In this document: positions 7,184-10,407 of the stretch, piece by piece
Position numbering within the stretch: the first letter of the stretch is position 1
Layout of the letters: each line of letters begins with the position of its first letter
DNA from: Rubrobacter sp.
GTDB taxonomy: Bacteria; Actinomycetota; Rubrobacteria; Rubrobacterales; Rubrobacteraceae
Length of the DNA stretch: 10,598 bases
NCBI GenBank assembly: GCA_019247245.1
Contig: JAFAPF010000286.1
Location: 1-10,598 of the forward strand
Direction of reading: 5' to 3'
Program-made: the position numbers and the translations under genes
The notes under the pieces: generated by a model
What the model saw: only the letters and a program-made list of their open reading frames with translations
The model's database searches: none
What the model was told of the DNA's origin: nothing

Positions 7184-7225
7184 CCTTTCTCTGTCATTAG
7201 AGGAGATACGATAAACAGAGAGAGG
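7184..7225 (+). ncRNA. long-stem hairpin following module copy 2
   Basis: Bases 7184-7194 pair with 7215-7225 over 11 consecutive positions, with one G-T wobble (CCTTTCTCTGT against ACAGAGAGAGG), enclosing a 20-nt loop. Its sequence is unrelated to the hairpins of copies 3 and 4, yet it sits in the equivalent place just after the 11-bp repeats. That argues for selection on structure. It is a candidate small RNA or 5' leader structure. No T-run follows, so it is not a simple terminator. Confidence 0.4.
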
Positions 7226-7252
7226 ATCCACTAACTCCTTCTTAAAAATATA

Positions 7253-7280
7253 GTTTTAGAGTTCTTCCTTGCTCTAAAAC
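7253..7280. promoter_or_regulatory. perfect 9-bp inverted repeat upstream of the zinc-ribbon gene
   Basis: GTTTTAGAG (7253-7261) and CTCTAAAAC (7272-7280) are perfect inverted arms around a 10-nt spacer. It lies about 45 bases upstream of the first small gene, and a TATAGT (7249-7254) overlaps its left edge. An operator for a dimeric repressor or a leader hairpin both fit. The arm resembles the start of type II CRISPR repeats, but there is no array, so that likeness is taken as chance. Confidence 0.45.
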
Positions 7281-7323
7281 AGGAATCTTTCTCTCTTACA
7301 TTAGGCCGGGCGGAGGTGTGCGA

Positions 7324-7524
7324 ATGCTGCGCCTACGAGCATCGGGGTGGACCATGAAGCACGTTACGGCTGCTAGCATCGCCCAGGCCAAGAGCGTTGT
7401 TTGTAACTGCTGCGGACACCGGGTTCTCGGGCGCTTCGCCTCAGAGGTCGAGGAGAATGATGGGCTCCTCTCCTGGCATCCGGGGCAACGTATCTGCGTC
7501 GACTGCGTAAAAGGAGGTTGCTAG
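7324..7524 (+). CDS. small zinc-ribbon-like protein
   Basis: A 66-residue protein with two CxxC pairs: C27-x2-C30 in VCNCCGHRV and C58-x2-C61 in RICVDCVKGGC. Cysteines 29 and 66 are extra. Four cysteines about 30 residues apart suggest a structural zinc ribbon, as in small nucleic-acid-binding or phage-type proteins. No named family is recognised. The ATG at 7324 is preferred because GGAGG (7312-7316) lies seven bases upstream. A GTG at 7318 is too close to that site, and an ATG at 7354 behind GGGGTGG would give 56 residues and keep all cysteines. It ends in TAG, with a strong AAAGGAGG lying over its last codons for whatever follows. It is the first gene of a short + strand cluster. Confidence 0.6.
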   Translation: MLRLRASGWTMKHVTAASIAQAKSVVCNCCGHRVLGRFASEVEENDGLLSWHPGQRICVDCVKGGC

Positions 7525-7533
7525 ATGTAGATG
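7510..7533 (+). other. strong ribosome site followed by ATG-TAG-ATG
   Basis: AAAGGAGG (7510-7517) is the best ribosome site in this cluster, and seven bases later comes ATG at 7525, followed at once by TAG and then by another in-frame ATG at 7531. A start codon directly followed by a stop is a start-stop element, which can hold ribosomes or couple translation. The frame from 7531 does not look like a protein, while the next real frame starts at 7553 in another phase. Confidence 0.4.
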
Positions 7534-7552
7534 GAGCGAAAGAAGGTTCGCG

Positions 7553-7726
7553 GTGTTCGATGGTTGTTCGTGCAGCGGGTGTGGGTGTTTAATCGCGCTG
7601 GTGGCCACCCTGGCATCTATAGGCAGTGCGCTCCTTATTGTGCTGTTTGTTGGCTTTACAGTCAGCGTTACGGCTATCCTTACAGTTATTCACGTGCTTC
7701 TCAACATGCTGCTGCACTTGTTTTGA
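7553..7726 (+). CDS. Cys-rich small membrane peptide
   Basis: A 57-residue peptide with a short N-terminal knot of cysteines, CSCSGCGC at residues 5-12 (four Cys in eight positions). Almost continuous hydrophobic sequence to the end follows, enough for two membrane helices with a turn near GFTVS (34-38). The GTG start has AGAAGG (7541-7546) six bases upstream. It ends in TGA. No family is recognised. The run of hydrophobic codons occurs in one frame only; the competing frames read as odd mixtures rich in Arg, Tyr and Cys. The cysteines could bind metal, carry lipid or form disulfides, depending on which side they face. It may be a small membrane effector, holin-like protein or toxin; these are guesses from shape alone. 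Confidence 0.5.
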   Translation: MFDGCSCSGCGCLIALVATLASIGSALLIVLFVGFTVSVTAILTVIHVLLNMLLHLF

Positions 7727-7760
7727 AGAATTGACTGGTCCGGTGCGGAAAGGAGGCACG

Positions 7761-7910
7761 TTGATTATCGAGTTTGAGAGGGCATTCTCGCCAGAATCCA
7801 TGGAGGAGACGAGGTGCGGTGTTCGCGGCACTGTATTCCAACCAGAGAGCGTCCTAGCGCACGCCCTAACTGAGGGGCGGTATGGGCTACATATGCCCTG
7901 CCTGCGTTGA
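7761..7910 (+). CDS. small protein of unknown function, TTG start
   Basis: A 49-residue frame starting at TTG, four bases after a strong AAAGGAGG (7749-7756). Alternative starts are an in-frame ATG at 7800, giving 36 residues, and readings further upstream in the same frame that look non-coding. The product is mixed charged and polar with no motif I recognise; it contains two cysteines and no membrane stretch. It ends in TGA inside the start of the next gene, a 29-bp overlap that is longer than usual and lowers confidence. Its presence rests on the ribosome site and the cluster context. Confidence 0.4.
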   Translation: MIIEFERAFSPESMEETRCGVRGTVFQPESVLAHALTEGRYGLHMPCLR

Positions 7911-8058
7911 GTACTTGAGCCAGCGCAATCCGGAGAGGTTCCACAGCTCTGGGGAGTATGCGGAGGCCCTCCGACGTTATCCGGAGCCTATCTGGGCCAC
8001 TACTGAGGAGGCGCATCGCGTTGAGCGGGAGTTGGGGCAGATGAGTTCCTGGAAGTAG
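7882..8058 (+). CDS. small CxxC protein
   Basis: A 58-residue protein starting MGYICPACVEYL, with C5-x2-C8 at the very N-terminus, then a predicted helical, charged body with NPERF at 16-20 and ALRRYPEPIWATTEEA at 29-44. The compact, well-formed sequence and the GAGGGG just before the ATG make this one of the more convincing small genes here. It reminds me of short conserved hypothetical proteins next to excisionase-type genes in actinobacterial mobile elements, but I cannot name a family with certainty. The single CxxC pair may join another to bind zinc in a dimer or act as a redox site. It ends in TAG; the GGAGGAGG for the next gene starts two bases after this stop. Confidence 0.6.
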   Translation: MGYICPACVEYLSQRNPERFHSSGEYAEALRRYPEPIWATTEEAHRVERELGQMSSWK

Positions 8059-8074
8059 CGGAGGAGGCAGGCTG

Positions 8075-8317
8075 GTGGATAACACCCTGGCAACCTATCG
8101 GGAGGTGATGGCAGAAGCTGCCCGCATCGTCAAGATGCTCTCTCCCACGTGGCTCAAGGCCAAGGAAGCAGCGGCCAACATTGGCATCGACTATAGGAGG
8201 CTCTACGAGCTGGCTGCGAAAAAGGAGATGCCTTCATACCGCGTAGGACCGCAGGGCTTGCGGTTCAAGAAATCCGACCTCGATTACTGGGTGCGGACGA
8301 ATAGCTGGAATAATTAG
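8075..8317 (+). CDS. excisionase-like helix-turn-helix DNA-binding protein
   Basis: An 80-residue protein of the excisionase/MerR-like (HTH_17 type) fold. Residues 1-24 form a helical lead. Residues 25-73 give WLKAKEAAANIGIDYRRLYELA (helix-turn-helix with recognition helix near 38-47), then the wing strand SYRVGPQGLRFKKSDLDYWV, the hallmark order of this family. It should bind DNA, either as a recombination directionality factor or a small transcription regulator. The GTG start has GGAGGAGG (8060-8067) seven bases upstream; the gene closes the cluster that began at 7324 and ends in TAG. No integrase gene lies in the window, so a regulator role is as likely as excision. It is a candidate to bind one of the repeat families around it. 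Confidence 0.8.
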   Translation: MDNTLATYREVMAEAARIVKMLSPTWLKAKEAAANIGIDYRRLYELAAKKEMPSYRVGPQGLRFKKSDLDYWVRTNSWNN

Positions 8318-8330
8318 CCGTACTTAGCGG

Positions 8331-8363
8331 GCCGGGGTTCTACGGGGCTCTAGCCCTTTGTTT
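8331..8363 (+). terminator. terminator-like hairpin at the head of module copy 3
   Basis: GCCGGGG is followed by GGGC-TCTA-GCCC (8345-8356), then TTTGTTTG. It lies 14 bases after the stop of the excisionase-like gene, so it probably ends that operon. The same short hairpin with a T-rich tail starts copies 1 and 4. Confidence 0.55.
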
Positions 8364-8370
8364 GTAGAGT

Positions 8371-8424
8371 CTTAATTCACTCTTAATTCGCTCTCACGGT
8401 TCTTTAACGTGGGTCAGGTATAAA
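8371..8424 (+). promoter_or_regulatory. repeat module copy 3: promoter with 11-bp tandem operator
   Basis: Hexamers CTTAAT (8371), CTTAAT (8382), CTCACG (8393) and TTAACG (8404) start exactly 11 bp apart, and the first two belong to an 11-bp tandem repeat. Nine bases after the last one is TATAAA (8419-8424), a fair -10 box. No -35 box is needed if an activator binds the repeats, as known for OmpR/PhoB and SARP regulators. Copy 4 keeps the same 9-nt spacing. Confidence 0.55.
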
Positions 8425-8430
8425 AGGTAA

Positions 8431-8505
8431 AGGGTCGGGCTTTTGTTCCAACTGCTTGCAGCCCTAGACTGCTTTCAGCCCGACCTTCGAGAGGGTCGGG
8501 GTCAT
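8431..8505 (+). ncRNA. predicted small structured RNA, copy A
   Basis: The expected start point after the -10 box falls on a 17-base block (AGGGTCGGGCTTTTGTT, 8431-8447) that is identical in copy 4. Bases 8431-8441 pair with 8477-8487 (11 pairs with one G-T wobble), with an inner GCAG/CTGC hairpin at 8457-8471. The 3' arm CCCGACC (8479-8485) can instead pair with GGTCGGG (8494-8500) right after it, followed by TCATTTCT. The two folds exclude each other, as in attenuators. No protein frame fits this stretch. Confidence 0.4.
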
Positions 8506-8600
8506 TTCTGAGTAGCTATATGTCTTCCCGTATTACTTCTCCCCGGCCCTCCTTTCTTTGTGCTCTGTGGCACAGGCTTTGCGTTGTTGTAGGCGTACGA

Positions 8601-8630
8601 TTGGGCTCGTAGTACCGGACGGCGTATATA
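8601..8630 (+). promoter_or_regulatory. possible promoter for the Trp-rich peptide operon
   Basis: TTGGGC (8601-8606) and TATATA (8625-8630) are spaced by 18 bp, in the range for a housekeeping sigma factor. It would give a leader of about 60 bases before the ATG at 8701. Confidence 0.35.
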
Positions 8631-8700
8631 AGCTTGAGGAGGCATAAATAACTAGCAAGTATATTTATTTAGTACACAGCAGAAGTAATTATCGGCAGCT

Positions 8701-8760
8701 ATGGTTAGAGGAATTTCTATCAAAACTCCCCTGAAGAGAAGAAGGGAGGGTGTCGAGTAA
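8701..8760 (+). CDS. possible 19-residue basic leader peptide
   Basis: A short frame reading MVRGISIKTPLKRRREGVE, strongly basic in its second half. Its TAA stop overlaps the ATG of the next gene (TAATG), and the GGGAGGG that serves that gene lies inside it. Tight coupling of this kind suggests a translated leader. Its own ribosome site is poor. No function is known; it may only set the translation of the following peptide. Confidence 0.4.
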   Translation: MVRGISIKTPLKRRREGVE

Positions 8761-8882
8761 TGTCAGGAAGATGGGGTGGGTTCAACAGAGTTGGACCGGC
8801 TTGGAATAGCTGGGTTGGTAACCCTGGCTGGCAGGGTAACTGGAACTGGGACGAAGGCGGTACGAACGGCTTCCGCCGCTAG
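8760..8882 (+). CDS. Trp/Gly/Asn-rich small peptide, with possible amber readthrough
   Basis: A 40-residue peptide with seven Trp, ten Gly and six Asn, including GWQGNWNWDEGG at residues 23-34. The start is clear: GGGAGGG (8744-8750) lies ten bases ahead of an ATG that overlaps the previous stop. The frame meets TAG at 8880, but the same composition continues for eight more codons, RNWDDGSW, to a TAA at 8907-8909. The NWDD motif after the TAG echoes the NWDE before it. Either TAG is read through to make a 49-residue form, or a recent CAG-to-TAG change cut the gene. It could be a secreted or modified peptide, but there is no signal sequence, leader or modifying enzyme in view. A strong terminator follows at 8941. 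Confidence 0.5.
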   Translation: MSGRWGGFNRVGPAWNSWVGNPGWQGNWNWDEGGTNGFRR

Positions 8883-8940
8883 CGTAACTGGGATGACGGT
8901 AGCTGGTAACGACACCTGACGCAGACCAAGCATGGTTGAT

Positions 8941-8971
8941 GGCCCCGCCAAACAGTGGGGCCGTCTCTTTT
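8941..8971 (+). terminator. intrinsic terminator after the Trp-rich peptide gene
   Basis: GGCCCCGC (8941-8948) pairs with GTGGGGCC (8955-8962) over eight positions with one G-T wobble and a 6-nt loop. GTCTCTTTTC follows. It is the clearest Rho-independent terminator in the window. Confidence 0.8.
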
Positions 8972-9090
8972 CGTAGTATTTGGCGGCTACAACAGAGCTG
9001 TACAGTAGACGAGCTGGGCGCTAGCGACTAGGGTCAAACCGCTATCAAAATTATGTAATAAGGCGTAGCTGCACAGGCCATTGTGTTGAA

Positions 9091-9131
9091 GACACCCATA
9101 ATACTCGTCGAACGGACTTCCTTTCTCTCTC
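9091..9131 (+). repeat. B-repeat copy 1 (promoter-like box plus pyrimidine tract)
   Basis: 41 bases identical to 10451-10491 except at two positions, 9108 and 9114. It contains CATAAT (9097-9102), which fits a -10 box, and runs into a long pyrimidine tract and then CGGGCCGG. A diverged third copy starts at 9867. It lies about 90 bases upstream of the small operon at 9223 and may be its promoter, although no clear -35 box is seen. Confidence 0.6.
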
Positions 9132-9222
9132 CACTCTCCCCCTTGCCTCGGGCCGGAGCCAACGGCTTTGCGACAGATGCGTCAGAGTGCGATACTGAGC
9201 ATGGGGGGAAGGAGGAAACTAG

Positions 9223-9318
9223 GTGGAAGAGGTCTCGCCGTCTTACCTGGACGTGCTGATAGTTTTGGTAGTGGTAGTGGCAGTGATTTATGTAGTCAAA
9301 ACGTTTTTGCGGCGTTAG
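9223..9318 (+). CDS. 31-residue single-helix membrane peptide
   Basis: A very small protein with a polar start (MEEVSPSYLD), one uninterrupted hydrophobic segment at residues 11-25 (VLIVLVVVVAVIYVV) and a basic end (KTFLRR). This is the textbook shape of a single-pass membrane peptide with its C-terminus in the cytoplasm. The GTG start has AAGGAGG (9209-9215) seven bases upstream. The TAG stop overlaps the GTG of the next gene (TAGTG), so the two are translationally coupled. If TAG were read through, 16 further codons follow to a TAA at 9367-9372, but the overlap makes TAG the natural end here. No family can be assigned. Confidence 0.65.
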   Translation: MEEVSPSYLDVLIVLVVVVAVIYVVKTFLRR

Positions 9319-9644
9319 TGGACAGACAGCTACACAGCTCTATATCAGGTCAGGAGCTCCGCCCCCATGTTGTAAGATCACTGCCCAAGGAAAGGGAGCG
9401 AGGAGCGCCGAAGAGACCGGAGCGCGGAAGCTTAGAGGGTGCTGCCCACCGTATACGAACCGAGAGGTTAGCTGAACGCCTGAAGAAGCTGGGCGACGCC
9501 CTGGAGACAGTGCGGGCTCTGTACACGCACGAACCATCGGCTATAGCAGCCGAGCTGCTGGTGGCCCTGAAGGTCGGCGCGGCGGAGATCAACGCCCTCA
9601 CTACCGAAGGTGTCGAAAGCATCTACGAAACGAGGGACGAGTAA
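9318..9644 (+). CDS. small helical protein of unknown function
   Basis: 108 residues from a GTG that overlaps the stop of the membrane peptide gene. No separate ribosome site is visible, so it relies on coupling. Residues 1-48 are basic and Pro/Arg-rich, with little predicted structure. Residues 49-95 look like amphipathic helices (TERLAERLKKLGDALETVRAL and AIAAELLVALKVGAAEINAL). The tail EGVESIYETRDE is acidic. The frame is open further upstream, but those codons lie across the membrane peptide gene in another phase and read as Gly/Arg/Ser filler. The last codon's TAA overlaps the ATG of the next frame (TAATG). It may be a structural or regulatory partner of the membrane peptide. Confidence 0.6.
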   Translation: MDRQLHSSISGQELRPHVVRSLPKERERGAPKRPERGSLEGAAHRIRTERLAERLKKLGDALETVRALYTHEPSAIAAELLVALKVGAAEINALTTEGVESIYETRDE

Positions 9645-9745
9645 TGGGCTACCCAGATCCCGAAGGGCTTCGAGCACAGCTGATGGTCCTCGAAGCTCGT
9701 ATAGCAGAGCAGCGCGAGCAGCTGGAGCACCTCGACAGTCGGTAG
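9644..9745 (+). CDS. short coiled-coil protein, first segment ending in TAG
   Basis: A 33-residue reading frame starting at an ATG that overlaps the previous TAA. It is charged and leucine-spaced (LRAQLMVLEARIAEQREQLE at residues 9-28), typical of a coiled coil. It meets TAG at 9743-9745 in the middle of what looks like a longer helix. The same frame continues without TGA or TAA for another 126 bases, as listed next. As a 33-residue protein it would be an odd fragment; as a 76-codon frame with two ambers it looks like a whole small protein. Confidence 0.5.
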   Translation: MGYPDPEGLRAQLMVLEARIAEQREQLEHLDSR

Positions 9746-9871
9746 CGGGAGACTGCCTGCTGGAATATCCGAGCCGCCGAGCGCAAGCTAGTGCTAGTCT
9801 AGGCAATGTTCGAAGAGATCGAAGAACGCGAGTTTGCCTGCTCTGTGTTCGAGGATATCGACTCCTTATAA
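9746..9871 (+). other. in-frame continuation of the coiled-coil frame beyond TAG
   Basis: After the first TAG the frame gives 18 codons (RETACWNIRAAERKLVLV), a second TAG at 9800-9802, then 22 codons (AMFEEIEEREFACSVFEDID, SL) to a TAA at 9869-9871. Codon choice and charge pattern match the first segment. There is no ribosome site or good start for the second segment. An ATG at 9806 could start the third, but without a ribosome site. If each TAG stood for Gln (one base from CAG) the helix would run on. Confidence 0.4.
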
Positions 9872-9918
9872 TGCTTCGACGAGGACTTCCCTTCTCTTCC
9901 CACTCTCACCCTCTCATG
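9867..9918 (+). repeat. B-repeat copy 3, diverged, with TATAAT box
   Basis: TATAAT (9867-9872) is followed by CTTCGACGAGGACTTCC and a pyrimidine tract with CCCACTCTCACCCTCTC. It lines up with the B-repeats at 9091 and 10451 through the box, the CGACGA-GACTTCC core and the tract. The box overlaps the TAA that ends the amber-containing frame. It is probably a promoter for the following stretch; the -35 region is poor. Confidence 0.45.
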
Positions 9919-9925
9919 TATCTCT

Positions 9926-10036
9926 TGGCCGGGGTCTTTATTGGGGGCTCCGGCATATCTTCCAATGAGAGTTCGGTGAGAGTTTGCTTCATACCCCTTG
10001 CGTCCCCTGGGTTAGCAGATATAGATAGAGGGGGTA
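9926..10036 (+). promoter_or_regulatory. diverged module with 11-bp tandem repeat
   Basis: It starts with GGCCGGGGTC and a GCCGG/CCGGC pairing (9928-9932 with 9950-9954), like the heads of the other modules. Then TGAGAGTTCGG and TGAGAGTTTGC stand in direct tandem (9966-9976, 9977-9987), again with an 11-bp period but a different word. TACCCC (9992-9997) and GGGGTA (10031-10036) could close a stem after it. It may be the same type of site for a different regulator, or a decayed copy. Confidence 0.4.
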
Positions 10037-10072
10037 AGCAGCCTACATTGGGAAACGAAGTAAGGAAAGGAG

Positions 10073-10102
10073 GATGTATAGGCATGGGATGTATAGGTAT
10101 GT
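10073..10102 (+). repeat. 15-bp tandem repeat after a strong ribosome site
   Basis: GATGTATAGGCATGG (10073-10087) is followed directly by GATGTATAGGTATGT (10088-10102), two differences in 15. An AAAGGAGG (10066-10073) runs into it. Several ATGs are created in different frames: the one at 10084, at the best spacing, gives only six codons (MGCIGM) before TAG, and the one at 10074 gives 22 codons. This may be a regulatory mini-ORF or a decayed start region. Confidence 0.4.
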
Positions 10103-10108
10103 AGCATA

Positions 10109-10195
10109 TTGTTACAAGCCAACCTACCTCCTGGAGGGCTGATAGCAAAGTGCGAACTGCGGGAACTGCTGGATTTATTCTATGACGAACAGTAG
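10109..10195 (+). CDS. doubtful 28-residue peptide ending in TAG
   Basis: A frame from TTG giving an amphipathic acidic peptide with AKCELRELLDLFYDEQ at its C-terminal end. That part looks like genuine protein sequence, but there is no ribosome site near the TTG. After the TAG (10193-10195) the frame goes on for eight codons (TTLVGLLA) to TAA. It may be the end of a larger decayed gene. Confidence 0.22.
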   Translation: MLQANLPPGGLIAKCELRELLDLFYDEQ

Positions 10196-10270
10196 ACTAC
10201 GCTGGTAGGCCTCCTGGCTTAAGACCTGCTCGGTTCTCCCAACCTACCCGCGTGCCGGGGTCCTTATCGA

Positions 10271-10290
10271 GGGGCTTCGGCCTTTGTCTT
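10271..10290 (+). terminator. UUCG-loop hairpin at the head of module copy 4
   Basis: GGGGC-TTCG-GCCTT forms a short stem capped by a C(UUCG)G tetraloop, an unusually stable type, followed by TTGTCTT. GTGCCGGGG precedes it, as in the other module heads. It is a short but plausible terminator. Confidence 0.5.
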
Positions 10291-10298
10291 ACAGAGCC

Positions 10299-10341
10299 TT
10301 AACACCCTCTTTACTGTTCTCTAACACATGATAGGTAGAAA
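10299..10341 (+). promoter_or_regulatory. repeat module copy 4: promoter with 11-bp tandem operator
   Basis: TTAACA (10299), TTTACT (10310) and CTAACA (10321) are spaced exactly 11 bp apart, with 5-nt gaps. TAGAAA (10336-10341) follows after nine bases, the same distance as TATAAA in copy 3. The hexamers closely match copy 2 and are close to the TT(A/C/T)ACA repeats of Bacillus subtilis PhoP sites. This is the cleanest copy. Confidence 0.6.
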
Positions 10342-10344
10342 GGT

Positions 10345-10405
10345 GAAGGGTCGGGCTTTTGTTGTTTCAAGCATCTGCCTCTTTCGGGCCCGGCCCTTCA
10401 TTTTT
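10345..10405 (+). ncRNA. predicted small structured RNA, copy B, with terminator tail
   Basis: Bases 10345-10356 (GAAGGGTCGGGC) pair with 10388-10399 (GCCCGGCCCTTC) over 12 positions with a single G-T wobble, and ATTTTTGT follows. The predicted start, about seven bases after the -10 box, falls on the GGG of the 5' arm. The whole transcript would then be about 55-60 nt: one stem, a 31-nt loop and a U-tail. The 5' 17 bases match copy A. Confidence 0.45.
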
Positions 10406-10407
10406 GT

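Larger units (their letters stand above)
6777..7323. other. long non-coding stretch holding module copies 1 and 2
   Basis: Nearly 550 bases with no gene I can support. It holds the inverted repeat at 6800, the two modules, and the perfect 9-bp inverted repeat at 7253. It also has a GGCCCTCCTTT at 7050-7060 that recurs at 8545-8555, again downstream of a module. A 52-codon frame starting at ATG 6959 exists but lacks a ribosome site and runs through the repeated pyrimidine tract, so I do not call it. Confidence 0.5.
8318..8700. other. intergenic stretch between the zinc-ribbon cluster and the Trp-rich peptide genes
   Basis: About 380 bases with no supported protein gene. It holds module copy 3 and its RNA, a CGGCCCTCCTTT tract at 8544-8555, a possible promoter at 8601-8630, and a good ribosome site GAGGAGG (8636-8642) that is followed only by AT-rich sequence with no start codon in range. 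Confidence 0.5.
8910..9222. other. intergenic stretch with terminator and B-repeat
   Basis: About 310 bases without a supported gene. It has the terminator at 8941, then an undistinguished stretch to about 9090, the first B-repeat at 9091-9131, its pyrimidine tract, and a small hairpin GGAGCC-AAC-GGCTTT at 9155-9169 that resembles the short hairpins heading the other modules. Confidence 0.5.

Noticed and set aside
7253..7280. CRISPR repeat or tracr-like sequence (GTTTTAGAG)
   Set aside because: Only one inverted pair, no regular spacers and no cas gene; the likeness is nine bases.
7531..7734. 67-codon frame rich in Arg, Tyr and Cys
   Set aside because: It overlaps the frame from 7553, whose hydrophobic helices give a far more natural protein; composition suggests a shadow frame.
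7765..8085. 106-codon minus-strand frame
   Set aside because: It lies opposite two frames with good ribosome sites, and its Pro/Leu/Arg/Ser content looks like a shadow.
8763..8951. 62-codon minus-strand frame
   Set aside because: It is the antisense of the Trp-rich peptide and the terminator; its Val/Pro/Ala/Thr content follows from the GGT/AAC/TGG codons opposite.
9168..9317. Upstream extension of the 108-residue protein
   Set aside because: Reads as Gly/Ser/Arg filler across the membrane-peptide gene, and the TAGTG overlap gives a better start at 9318.
6824..10405. Integron cassette array with attC sites between small genes
   Set aside because: The recurring modules have promoter, operator and terminator traits, lack the paired core sites of attC, and the genes sit in multi-gene operons.
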